NCBI GenBank assembly: GCA_964236495.1
Contig: CAXSBR010000002.1
Location: 1-64,000, forward strand
Length of the DNA: 64,000 nucleotides
Direction of reading: 5' to 3'
DNA from: CAXSBR01 sp964236495
Lineage (GTDB): Bacteria > Actinomycetota > Actinomycetes > Mycobacteriales > Jatrophihabitantaceae
Every line of letters begins with the position of its first letter. Positions within the stretch are counted from its first letter, which is position 1. Both the position numbers and the translations under genes were made by a program. The notes under the pieces were generated by a model. It ran no database searches, was not told the DNA's origin, and worked only from the letters and a program-made list of their open reading frames with translations. Shown here one piece after another: positions 24,196 to 32,552 of the stretch.

Positions 24196-25679
24196 GAGCG
24201 CGCGTCCGATGTCTGCGCGTCCGACGTCTGCGCGTCCGATGTCCGGATGTCCGATGTCTGTGCCAGTAGGTCCGCGGCGGCCCGTTCGAGCCCGGCCGCG
24301 CGGGATGCCTTGACCAGCACGATGTCTCCGGGGCGCGCCTGTGCGTTCACCAGCTCAACCGCGGCGGCGTAGTCGGCCACCCACGCCGATTCGCCGTTGT
24401 ACGAACCTTCCAGCAGCGCCCCTTGCGCGATGGCTCGGGCCTGCTCGCCGACAGCCACCAGTCGGTCGACATTCAGGCGCACCGCCAGCCGGCCCAGCGC
24501 ATCGTGCTCGGCGGTGCTCTGCTCGCCCAGCTCGCCCATCTCGCCCAGCACCGCCCAAGACCGGGCTGATGTCGAAGAGGCGCCGATCGGGCGAGAGGAT
24601 CGGATCGACGTCATCTCTACCAACGTCTTGAGCGCGGCGCGCATCGATTCAGGATTGGCGTTGTAGGCGTCGTTGATGACGACGACGCCGTCGGCACGCT
24701 CGGTGATCTCCATCCGCCAGCGCGACGCCGCGCTGGCTTGGGACAGCGCCCGGGCGGCGTCAGCGGCTGACATACCGCATTCCAGCGCTACCGCGGCCAC
24801 AGCCAGTGCGTTGCCGACCTGATGCTCGCCTGAGACCAGCAGCGACACCGGCTCGCGCACCCCGCGGACAACCAGATCGAAGCCGGCTCGACCCAACCCG
24901 TCGATGGTGACGTTCTCGGCGCGCACATCGGCGCCGGCACTGACGCCTACCGTGACCACGCGCGCCTGCGTGCGCGCCGCCATCGCCGCGACGACGGGAT
25001 CGTCGGCGTTGAGAACGGCCACGCCGCCGTCGGTGGCGCTGGGCAGCGCCTGCACCAGTTCGGACTTGGCGGTCGCGATGTTGGCCACGGAGCCGAATTC
25101 GCCGAGATGCGCGCTGCCGACGTTGAGTACCACGCCGATCTGGGGCCGCGCGATCGACGTCAGATAGGCGATGTGGCCGATGCCGCGCGCGGACTTCTCC
25201 AACACCAGGTAGCGGGTTGCGGCATCGGCCAGCAGCACCGTGTACGGGTGACCCAGCTCGTTGTTGAAGCTGCCCGGCGGCGCCACCGTCGGCCCCAGCC
25301 GGGCGAGCACGGACGCCAGCAGGTCCTTCGTCGTGGTCTTGCCCGAGGAGCCGGTGACGCCGATGATCGTCAGCTCGGGCAGTCGCGCCAGCACGGCGCG
25401 GGCCAGATCGGCCAGCGCGCGCAGACCGTCGGGCACGACGACGCAGGGCACGTCCACCTCACGGGTGCTCAGTACGGCGACGGCACCGGCGGCCACTGCG
25501 GCGGCGGCGTAGTCCGAGCCGTCCACATGCTCCCCGGCCAGCGCCAGGAACAACCCGCCCGGCTCAACACGGCGCGAGTCGAATGCGACCGGGCCGGTCA
25601 CGACGGCGGATGGATCCGCGCCACCGGCCAGGCGGCCATCGGTTGCGTCGGCGACCTGGGCAAGGGTCAACGCAATCAC
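24192..25679 (-). CDS. murF: UDP-N-acetylmuramoyl-tripeptide--D-alanyl-D-alanine ligase MurF
   Basis: Adds D-Ala-D-Ala to the muramyl tripeptide. 495 residues with the substrate domain (AFDSRRVEPGGLFLALAGEHVDG), ATP loop TGSSGKTTTKDLL at about 107, and VVINDAYNANPESM. The GTG start overlaps murE by 4 nt. The last residues (TSDIRTSDAQTSDAQTSD...) are encoded by a 15-bp tandem repeat and lie beyond the conserved fold. Confidence 0.96.
   Translation of the reverse strand: MIALTLAQVADATDGRLAGGADPSAVVTGPVAFDSRRVEPGGLFLALAGEHVDGSDYAAAAVAAGAVAVLSTREVDVPCVVVPDGLRALADLARAVLARLPELTIIGVTGSSGKTTTKDLLASVLARLGPTVAPPGSFNNELGHPYTVLLADAATRYLVLEKSARGIGHIAYLTSIARPQIGVVLNVGSAHLGEFGSVANIATAKSELVQALPSATDGGVAVLNADDPVVAAMAARTQARVVTVGVSAGADVRAENVTIDGLGRAGFDLVVRGVREPVSLLVSGEHQVGNALAVAAVALECGMSAADAARALSQASAASRWRMEITERADGVVVINDAYNANPESMRAALKTLVEMTSIRSSRPIGASSTSARSWAVLGEMGELGEQSTAEHDALGRLAVRLNVDRLVAVGEQARAIAQGALLEGSYNGESAWVADYAAAVELVNAQARPGDIVLVKASRAAGLERAAADLLAQTSDIRTSDAQTSDAQTSDARS
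24200..24259. repeat. 15-bp tandem repeat at the 3' end of murF
   Basis: Four units of the form GCGCGTCCGATGTCT, the last one diverged, encode the repeated TSDAQ/TSDIR tail of MurF. The period is a multiple of three, so copy-number change would leave the frame intact. Confidence 0.8.
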
Positions 25680-27337
25680 GAAGCCGCCTGGGCGGAGACC
25701 GACCGCACTCGGGCGGTCTCGATCACTGACCGCAGAACTAGCCGGTCGTCGAAGGGATGGATGACGCCGCTGACGTCCTGGCCGGTTTCGTGGCCCTTGC
25801 CGGCCACCAGCACCGTGTCGCCCGGACCGGCCAGCGACACTGCGGCGGCAATGGCCTCCGCTCGGGGACCGACCTCGAGAATCTCAGCTGAGCCGCCGGC
25901 GGAGCGAGCGCCGGCGAGCATCTCGGCTCGGATGTCGGCTGCGTGCTCGCTGCGCGGATTGTCGTCGGTGACGATCAATACGTCGGCGGCGCGGGCGGCG
26001 ACAGCTCCCATCAACGGCCGCTTGCCGCGGTCTCGGTCCCCGCCGCAGCCCAGCACGATGATCAACCGACCGGTGGTCAACGGACGCAGCGCCCGCAACG
26101 CGCCCTCGACAGCCGCAGGCTTGTGCGAGTAGTCCACGACGGCCAGAAACGGCTGTCCGACGTCGATGCGCTCCATCCGCCCGGGCACCTGCGCTCGGCC
26201 GATCGCGTCCGCGGCCACGTCGGCCGGCAGGCCCAGTTCAGTGGCGATGGCCAACGCCAACACCGCGTTGGCGACGTTGTAGGCGCCCGGGATCCGGCAA
26301 CTCATCGACACAGCGCCGGCGGGACCCACTGCGGTGAAAGAGGTGCTGCCGTCCGCGGCCACCGTCAGCCCCGAGACCGACCAGTCGGCAGCCCGAACGC
26401 CGGCCGCACCGGCACTGTCGTCGTCGGCATGTTGCTCGCCGCCGGCAACCGTATCCTCGCCGCCGGCCACTGTCGACACGGTGACGACGTTGCCCGCCAG
26501 CCGCGCGGCAAGCGTGCGGCCCCACTCGTCGTCGACGACCACGAAGTGGCGGCGGGCGCGGCCGTCGAACAACCTCGCCTTGGCCTCGAAGTAGTCCTCG
26601 ATGTCGGCGTGGAAGTCCAGATGGTCCTGCGAGAGGTTGGTAAACGCTGCGACGGCGAACTCCACACCCGCGACCCGCTTTAAGGCCAACGCGTGGCTGG
26701 ACACCTCCATCACCGCGCTGTCGGCGCCGGCTTCGACCATCACCGCCAGCAACGCCTGCAGGTCGGGCGCCTCGGGCGTCGTCAGCGTCGAGGCGCGCAG
26801 TTCGACGTCGACGACGACGCCCACCGTGCCGATCAGTCCGGCTCGGCGCCCGCCGGCGGCCAACGCGGCATGGACGAGGAAACTCGTTGTCGTCTTGCCG
26901 CTGGTGCCCGTGATGCCCACAACATCGAGTACCTGCGAGGGGTGGCCGTAGACGGCGGCAGCGGCCTGTCCGGCGGCTTGACGCGGATCGTCGACGACGA
27001 GCACCGCGGCCCGGGCCGGCGCCGGTGAGTCCGGGTCGGAGTCACAAGCCGGTTCGGGATCCGAGCTGGACAGCAGAGCCAGCCCATCGGCGTCGGTGAG
27101 CACTGCCGCTGCGCCAGCGCCGAGCGCGGCGGCTGCGAATTCGACGCCGTGCCGGTGTGCTCCAGGTGCCGCGACGAACAGGTCGCCCGGACGTACCGAC
27201 GACGACGCCATGCTCACGCCGCTGACCAGCGCGTCAGGCGATCCGTGCGCGGCAGCACCCAGCGCAGAAGCCAGCATTTCCACCGTCTGCGAGTGGACAG
27301 CCCGCGGCCGCGGCGAGACAAGCGGCGGCCCAGGCAT
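25676..27337 (-). CDS. murE: UDP-MurNAc-tripeptide synthetase MurE (meso-diaminopimelate adding)
   Basis: Adds the third stem-peptide residue. About 553 residues with ATP loop GITGTSGKTTTSFLV, EVSSHALALKRV, FTNLSQDHLDFH and DNPR at about 458, the hallmark of enzymes specific for meso-diaminopimelate, so the cell wall should be A1gamma type. ATG at 27337 is the best available start but has no clear ribosome-binding site; a GTG ten codons upstream is possible. A low-complexity insertion (VAGGEDTVAGGEQHADDDSAG) sits in the central domain. A 152-nt gap with a strong hairpin separates it from ftsI, the widest break in the mur part of the run. Confidence 0.95.
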   Translation of the reverse strand: MPGPPLVSPRPRAVHSQTVEMLASALGAAAHGSPDALVSGVSMASSSVRPGDLFVAAPGAHRHGVEFAAAALGAGAAAVLTDADGLALLSSSDPEPACDSDPDSPAPARAAVLVVDDPRQAAGQAAAAVYGHPSQVLDVVGITGTSGKTTTSFLVHAALAAGGRRAGLIGTVGVVVDVELRASTLTTPEAPDLQALLAVMVEAGADSAVMEVSSHALALKRVAGVEFAVAAFTNLSQDHLDFHADIEDYFEAKARLFDGRARRHFVVVDDEWGRTLAARLAGNVVTVSTVAGGEDTVAGGEQHADDDSAGAAGVRAADWSVSGLTVAADGSTSFTAVGPAGAVSMSCRIPGAYNVANAVLALAIATELGLPADVAADAIGRAQVPGRMERIDVGQPFLAVVDYSHKPAAVEGALRALRPLTTGRLIIVLGCGGDRDRGKRPLMGAVAARAADVLIVTDDNPRSEHAADIRAEMLAGARSAGGSAEILEVGPRAEAIAAAVSLAGPGDTVLVAGKGHETGQDVSGVIHPFDDRLVLRSVIETARVRSVSAQAAS

Positions 27338-27439
27338 GTCTGCGCAGCCTAATCGGCGCTTGGTCACCGGTGCGATCGCGAGCCGGTGCGCCCGCCTCAG
27401 CGACGACGCCGACCCGGTCGCCGAACTCACCAGCACCGA

Positions 27440-27465
27440 CGTCTGCGCACAAATCTGCGCAGACG
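27440..27465. promoter_or_regulatory. Perfect hairpin in the ftsI-murE gap
   Basis: CGTCTGCGCA and TGCGCAGACG are exact inverted repeats of 10 bp separated by CAAATC. It lies in the only sizeable intergenic gap between ftsI and murE, 25 nt past the ftsI stop. No U-tract follows on the minus strand, so it may attenuate, pause or protect the mRNA, or bind a protein. Confidence 0.5.
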
Positions 27466-27489
27466 ACCGCGCGGCACCGTGCGGCACGC

Positions 27490-29628
27490 TCACGGCAGGG
27501 TGAGCGGAACGAGCTTCCCGTTGGCCCCGGTGGGCGGAATCCGCTCGTGCTGCAGCTCGTAGGCGGCCAGATCGTGGCCCAGCGGCGCGGTGACGTCGCC
27601 GGCGTGCTTGCCGTTGCCGGGCTGGTCCACCATGATCGCGACGACGAACTTGGGCGCGTCGGCCGGAATGAAGCCGGCGAACGTGTCCCAGTACTTGTCT
27701 GCGCTGTATCTGCCGGTCTTGTGATCGGGCTGCTGCGCGGTGCCGGTCTTGCCGGCGTAGAGGTAGCCCGGCACGGCAGCCTTCACGCCGGTGCCGCCCT
27801 CCATCGTCACCGATTCCAGCATCGTGGTGAGCGTCTTGGCCGTAGCCGGGGAGATCACGCGCACGCCGGCGGGTTGCACGGTTGCCGTCACCGTTGCGTC
27901 GGGATTGGTGACCGAGGAGACGATGCGCGGCGCAATCCGGACGCCGCCATTGGCCACGGTCTGATACATCGACGCCATCTGCAGCGCAGTCATGGCCACG
28001 CCCTGCCCGATGGGCAGGTTGGCGAACGTCGAGTCCGACCACTTGCTCATCGGCGGCAGCAGCCCGCGACTCTCCCCGGGCAGTTCGATCCCGGTCTGGG
28101 TACCTAGCCCGTAGGCCTTGAGGTAGTTGTCGAAGGTGGTCTTGCCGACCTTCTGAGCGATCTTCAGGGTGCCCACGTTGGAGGACTCGGCAAGCACTCC
28201 GGTGGCGGTGAACTTCTGCACCGGGTGCCACCAGGCATCGTGGACGACGACACCGCCCATGTAGATCTGGTCGGGCACCTTCAGCACGCTGGTCGGCGTG
28301 ATCAGCTTGTGATCGAGCGCGGCGCTGAACGTGACGATCTTGTTGACCGAGCCGGGCTCGAACACCTGCTGGATCGGAGCGTTCTGGCTTTGCTTGGCGT
28401 CGATGGTGCTCGGGTCCTGCGGATCGAACGTCGACGTCGACGCCATTGCCAGCACGTTCGCGGTCTTGACGTCGAGCACCACAACCTGCCCCGAGCGGGC
28501 GCCGGCATGCCTGACCGCCGCCGCGAGCTTGCGCTGAGCCCAGTACTGCAGGTCCTGGGACAGCGTGAGGTGCACGGTTCCGCCGTCCACGGCCGGAATG
28601 CGGCGCGAGATACCGGCCGGGTTGACGCTCCCGGTGGATGTCAGCTCGTAGGTGTAGGTGCCGTCCTTGCCGCGCAGCACGGGGTCGTACTGCTGCTCGA
28701 TACCCGCGACGCCGGTGTCCTGGTAGTTCACCAGGCCGACCACGTTGCCGCCGGTGGTCCCGCCGGGATACAGGCGCTGGGTAGTGGGCTGGATGTAGAT
28801 GCCGGTCGCCTTGAGCGCGTCCACCTGGTCGGCCACGCTGGGCGCGATCGCCGACGCCACCAGCGCGTACTGGCCCGGACCGGCCAGCTTGGTGTCCACC
28901 GCTGCCGGCGCCATCCCCAGCAGCGCAGCCAGTGTGCGGACGTATGCCGCCCGATCGGACTTCTGGCACGGCTGCTTGGCCGGCGGTGTGCAGTTGATCT
29001 GCGACGGGTCGGCGACGACGTCCTTGGCGTCGGCGGTGTAGGCCATCACCACGCCGTTGCGGTCCACCACGGTGCCCCGGGCTCCGTGCAGCTGGACGGT
29101 GCGCAACCGCTCGCCGGCGGCCGCGGCCGCGTAGTGGTCGCCTCCGATGCCCTGCAACTGCACGAGCCGCACGGAGACGACGAGCAGCAGCGTCACCACC
29201 GCGCCGAAGCCGACGCTGAGCCGAGTGCCGTGCCGGCCCAGCACGAGTGCCGGTGACGCGGGCCGCACCTTGCGCCGCGGCGGGCGCGGCGGGCTCGGTG
29301 GCCGTTGCGGCCGTGCCGCGCGCGGGCGCGTGGGGGCTGCTTGGCGAGGGTGCTGCTGGGGCGTGCGCTGGGGCTGGGGCGTGCGCTGGGGCTGGGGGGC
29401 GCGCTGGGGCTGCGGGGACTGCCGCACCGGCTCGAGAGTGCCTCGAGCACCCTGAGGGCTCTGGACAGGCCGACGTTGTGATGCCTGCCGTTGCACGCTG
29501 GGCTGCTGACGGCTGGTCTCCTCACGGCTGGGCTGATCGTTGCGTGGCGGCAGCGGCTGAGCCGGCCGACGTCCGCCAACTGACGGCCGACCGCGGGCTG
29601 GTGGGCGCGGGCCGTGCGGAAATGTCAT
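27490..29628 (-). CDS. ftsI: Septal penicillin-binding protein FtsI (PBP3/PbpB)
   Basis: Class B transpeptidase that crosslinks septal peptidoglycan with FtsW. 712 residues: a cytoplasmic Pro/Gln/Arg-rich tail of about 135 residues, one membrane helix at about 138-157, the PBP dimerisation domain, then the transpeptidase domain. The catalytic Ser427 and Lys430 lie in FEPGSVNK, SSN is at 482-484 and KTGT at 627-630. The SVNK form also occurs in mycobacterial PbpB. The tail contains QPQRTPQPQRTP repeats from a tandem DNA repeat. ATG overlaps the stop of the ftsL-like gene (ATGA). Confidence 0.96.
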   Translation of the reverse strand: MTFPHGPRPPARGRPSVGGRRPAQPLPPRNDQPSREETSRQQPSVQRQASQRRPVQSPQGARGTLEPVRQSPQPQRAPQPQRTPQPQRTPQQHPRQAAPTRPRAARPQRPPSPPRPPRRKVRPASPALVLGRHGTRLSVGFGAVVTLLLVVSVRLVQLQGIGGDHYAAAAAGERLRTVQLHGARGTVVDRNGVVMAYTADAKDVVADPSQINCTPPAKQPCQKSDRAAYVRTLAALLGMAPAAVDTKLAGPGQYALVASAIAPSVADQVDALKATGIYIQPTTQRLYPGGTTGGNVVGLVNYQDTGVAGIEQQYDPVLRGKDGTYTYELTSTGSVNPAGISRRIPAVDGGTVHLTLSQDLQYWAQRKLAAAVRHAGARSGQVVVLDVKTANVLAMASTSTFDPQDPSTIDAKQSQNAPIQQVFEPGSVNKIVTFSAALDHKLITPTSVLKVPDQIYMGGVVVHDAWWHPVQKFTATGVLAESSNVGTLKIAQKVGKTTFDNYLKAYGLGTQTGIELPGESRGLLPPMSKWSDSTFANLPIGQGVAMTALQMASMYQTVANGGVRIAPRIVSSVTNPDATVTATVQPAGVRVISPATAKTLTTMLESVTMEGGTGVKAAVPGYLYAGKTGTAQQPDHKTGRYSADKYWDTFAGFIPADAPKFVVAIMVDQPGNGKHAGDVTAPLGHDLAAYELQHERIPPTGANGKLVPLTLP

Positions 29629-30443
29629 CGTTGGCCTCCGGGCAGCAGTGCGGTGGTCGGCTGAGCAGTAGTGGGTCGAGCAGTGCTGGGTTGAGCGGCA
29701 CCCGTCGTGCGGTGCGTTGTGCCCGTCGGATGCGGGGCGGCTGACGTCGACGGCGACGCGGTCGGCTTGGTCGACGCTGTCGGCAAGGTCTGCGACGATG
29801 GCGTGGTCGGCGTGGATGACGCCGCGGAACTCGACGTTTGTGCGGTGCTGGTGGCGGCGGACCCCTTGGCCGCAGATCTCTGCGCAGCCTTCTGCGCAGC
29901 CGCCGACGCCGCCTTCGCCGCAGCTTTGGCCGCGTCGGCTTTCTTCGTGGCCTTGGCCAGCGCAGCGTCGTTCTTGCGCTTGGCCGCGGCACGTAACGCG
30001 TCTGCCTTGCGCTGCAGTACTGCGGCTTCGCGTTGTGCGGCCAGTTCCGCGGCAGTGATCGGCGCGCGCACCCTGGCGGGTTTACCCAGCACCGTCACCG
30101 ACCCGTCGGCGTTGAGCCGGAGGAAGGCCGGCGAGTCGGCGGGTACCAGCCCCAGTGCGGCTGCCATCCGAGCCAGGCTTGCCGGTGCCTGGGCGGCGGC
30201 GATGTCACGGGAAAGCTGCTGGGCGGAGTCGGTCAGCGAGCGGTTCGACGCATCCAGCTGACGCTCCTGCACTTCGCTGGCCGCGGTTGCGGTGTTCAGC
30301 ACGAGCAGGGTGCACAGGCCGGCGCCTAGAACAGCCAGCAGCAGGACCAGGAAGGGCGTCCGCCGAGGTCGCGGCGCCGTGCCTGCCTGCGCCCGCGTCT
30401 GCGCGCGCGCCTGCTCCGGTTCGGCCGGCTGCGGTGCACTCAT
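29625..30443 (-). CDS. FtsL-like bitopic division protein with a long repetitive tail
   Basis: A 272-residue protein in the ftsL position between rsmH and ftsI. A basic tail precedes a membrane helix at about 30-53 (FLVLLLAVLGAGLCTLLVLNTA). A periplasmic region with septum-formation-initiator character follows (SEVQERQLDASNRSLTDSAQQLSRDI to about 118). Beyond this comes an Ala/Lys-rich stretch (about 130-195) and a Ser/Thr/Pro tail, both unusual: typical FtsL proteins are 100-200 residues. FtsL sequences diverge strongly, so the call depends on place and topology. ATGA overlaps on both sides. Confidence 0.75.
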   Translation of the reverse strand: MSAPQPAEPEQARAQTRAQAGTAPRPRRTPFLVLLLAVLGAGLCTLLVLNTATAASEVQERQLDASNRSLTDSAQQLSRDIAAAQAPASLARMAAALGLVPADSPAFLRLNADGSVTVLGKPARVRAPITAAELAAQREAAVLQRKADALRAAAKRKNDAALAKATKKADAAKAAAKAASAAAQKAAQRSAAKGSAATSTAQTSSSAASSTPTTPSSQTLPTASTKPTASPSTSAAPHPTGTTHRTTGAAQPSTARPTTAQPTTALLPGGQR

Positions 30444-31483
30444 CGGGTTCCCTTCGCTGGGCTCACTGCTGGGCTCACTGCTGCATCCACTGCGCGATCC
30501 GGTCGGCCCGACACCGTGCCGGTATCGAGCCGTTCGCCGGCGCGCAGCCGCGCCGATTTAGCCCGCGGATTGCGCTCGACTTCGTCGTCGCGGGCCCGTT
30601 CTGCACCACGGGTGAGGACGGTGAGGCGCGGGCGCGCCGAGGCGAGCGGAACCGGCAATCCCGGCGGGGTGTGGTCAGTTGCCCACTGGGCGAAGTTGGT
30701 TTTCACGATGCGGTCCTCCAGCGAGTGGTAGGACAAGACGACGATCCGTCCCGTCGGCCGCAGCGCCGACAATGCCGCCGGAATCGCGGCCTCGACGGCG
30801 TCGAGTTCGGCGTTGACCTCGATCCGCAGCGCCTGGAAGCTGCGCTTGGCGGGATGGCCGGCGCTCGCCGACCGGGTCGCCGCCGGGATCGCTGCCTTGA
30901 TCACCTCGGCGAGATCGGTCGTAGAGGTGAACCGACGTTGCGCGCGCCGTTCGCTGATCCGGCGCGCCACTCGGGCGGCGAAGCGCTCCTCGCCATACAC
31001 GCGCAGGATGCGGGTGAGGTCGGCTATCGGATAGCCGTTCACGATGTCGGCCGCGGTTACCGCGCTGGACGAATCCATCCGCATGTCCAGCGGCGCATCG
31101 GTGGCGTAGGCGAAGCCGCGATGCACTTCGTCGAGCTGCATCGACGACACGCCCAAGTCAAAGAGCACGCCGTGCACACCGTCGATTCCCCGATCGGCCA
31201 GCACGTCGTCGATCCGGTCGTAGACGGCATGCACGAAGTCCACGCGGGCACCGAAAGCGCGCAGCCGGTTCCGGCTCAGTTCGAGCGCCTGCGCGTCGCG
31301 GTCGATGCCGACGACCCGCAGGTCGGGATGCCGGCGCAGCAGCGCCTCGGTGTGCCCGCCCAACCCCAGCGTCGCGTCGACGCAGACTGCACCGGGTGCG
31401 GACAGTGCCGGGTCCAGCAGGTCCAGCACCCGCGCCAGCAGAACCGGCACGTGGCGCTCGACTGTCGGCGACACCTCGCTCAC
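30440..31483 (-). CDS. rsmH: 16S rRNA (cytosine(1402)-N(4))-methyltransferase RsmH (MraW)
   Basis: SAM-dependent methyltransferase acting on C1402 of 16S rRNA. 347 residues with VDATLGLGGHTEALL (SAM motif I), VLFDLGVSSMQLDE, FAYATDAPLDMRMD and VLSYHSLEDRIVK. GTG at 31483 has GAAAGG 5 nt upstream and starts the conserved region (HVPVLLARVLDLL). The frame stays open upstream through a hexanucleotide repeat as far as 31813, but translating that would add a poly-Pro/Leu leader and is not supported. Second gene of the dcw run, 341 nt after mraZ. Confidence 0.96.
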   Translation of the reverse strand: MSEVSPTVERHVPVLLARVLDLLDPALSAPGAVCVDATLGLGGHTEALLRRHPDLRVVGIDRDAQALELSRNRLRAFGARVDFVHAVYDRIDDVLADRGIDGVHGVLFDLGVSSMQLDEVHRGFAYATDAPLDMRMDSSSAVTAADIVNGYPIADLTRILRVYGEERFAARVARRISERRAQRRFTSTTDLAEVIKAAIPAATRSASAGHPAKRSFQALRIEVNAELDAVEAAIPAALSALRPTGRIVVLSYHSLEDRIVKTNFAQWATDHTPPGLPVPLASARPRLTVLTRGAERARDDEVERNPRAKSARLRAGERLDTGTVSGRPDRAVDAAVSPAVSPAKGTR

Positions 31484-31731
31484 ACGATCCTTTCCGAACA
31501 GAGTTGACGCAGGTGGCGTGGCCGTCGGAGCAGGCGCACGGGCAGTGAAATCGGCGACGAGCGGACCGGTGCGTAGTTCGCAATAGCGAGCAGCAAGTGA
31601 TCTCTGAGGAGTGGGTGATGAGGAAGACCGGCGCGACGATCCGGGTCCCCGCCCGCCTGGCGCCTGGCACCAGGGAAGGTGCGCCAGGAGGGGCGGGAGG
31701 AGGCCGGGACCGTTCGACGGCTGGTGATGGA

Positions 31732-31809
31732 GTGGCGGTGGCGGTGGCGGTGGCGGTGGCGGTGGCGGTGGCAGTGGCAGTGGCGGTGGCAGTGGCAGTG
31801 GCAGTGGCG
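31732..31809. repeat. Hexanucleotide tandem repeat (13 units) between mraZ and rsmH
   Basis: Thirteen uninterrupted hexamers GTGGCG or GTGGCA (plus strand) fill 78 bp of the 341-nt gap between mraZ and rsmH. The rest of the gap (31484-31731 and 31810-31824) holds nothing recognised besides the rsmH ribosome-binding site. Such repeats tend to change length by slippage. On the sense strand of the operon the array is C-rich (CCACYG)n. Confidence 0.9.
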
Positions 31810-31824
31810 TCACAGGACAACCCG

Positions 31825-32256
31825 TCAGAGCACGCCGGGGATCACCTCCTCCACCGAGTCGGAGAAGGCCTGCTCGGACTCGACCAGGAAGGCGTCCCAG
31901 GAAGGTGCGTCCCAGATCTCCACCCGGGTGTTCGCACCGACGACGGCGCAGTCCTTGGTCAGCCCGGCATAGGTGCGCAGCGCAGCGGGCAAGGTGATTC
32001 GACCTTGACCGTCAGGCACGTCGGGAAAGGCGCTGCCAAAGAAGACACGGGTGTAGTCACGCACTCCGCGCGCTGTGAGCGGCGCTGTGCTCAACGCATC
32101 GGTCAACCGGTTGAACTCGGTCAGGGGAAAGGCGTAGAGGCAGCGCTCTTGACCCTTGGTAATCACCACGCCGTCGGCGAGGTCGGAACGAAAGCGCGCC
32201 GGGAGCGCGAGGCGGCCTTTGGCGTCCAGACGTGGAGTGTGCGTGCCCATGAACAT
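31825..32256 (-). CDS. mraZ: Transcriptional regulator MraZ
   Basis: DNA-binding regulator of the dcw operon with two AbrB-like SpoVT domains in 143 residues (PRLDAKGRLALPARFR and PDGQGRITLPAALR). ATG has AAAGGAGGGG upstream. It heads the minus-strand division cluster; four boxes of the known MraZ target type lie just upstream, so it probably controls itself and the genes that follow. Confidence 0.96.
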   Translation of the reverse strand: MFMGTHTPRLDAKGRLALPARFRSDLADGVVITKGQERCLYAFPLTEFNRLTDALSTAPLTARGVRDYTRVFFGSAFPDVPDGQGRITLPAALRTYAGLTKDCAVVGANTRVEIWDAPSWDAFLVESEQAFSDSVEEVIPGVL

Positions 32257-32286
32257 GGCTGCACCCCTCCTTTCGCGCCCGGCTAC

Positions 32287-32321
32287 CCCACTTCACCCCA
32301 CCCTACCCCACAGCTCCCCAC
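32287..32321 (-). promoter_or_regulatory. Four MraZ boxes (GTGGG repeats, 10-bp period)
   Basis: On the minus strand upstream of mraZ, GTGGG occurs four times at an exact 10-bp spacing (plus-strand CCCAC at 32287, 32297, 32307, 32317). Direct TGGG/GTGG repeats with this period are the known MraZ operator design, so this is very likely the autoregulatory site. The core promoter between here and moxR could not be placed with confidence. Confidence 0.85.
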
Positions 32322-32552
32322 TGACACCGCGATTCCGCCGCTGCGGAACGGCGTTGCGCGTTGGAGCACCGTGTCGGAAATTCATTGAGACGGCAGCGAG
32401 CTCTTTCGCCTCGGCTGCCGACAAGGCATGGAGCTGGGCATACTTGGAGTCGGTTCTGCGCGCGCTCGCACGCACTCGGACGTCGGTTTCGGCGTCAGGC
32501 GATGATCGCTACCGAATCGGTCCAATGCAGACGCACGACAGAAGGGCACCGT

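Noticed and set aside
31484..31813. Longer RsmH start that would include the hexamer repeat
   Set aside because: It would add over 100 residues of Pro/Leu and low-complexity sequence before the conserved start, while GTG 31483 has a good ribosome-binding site.
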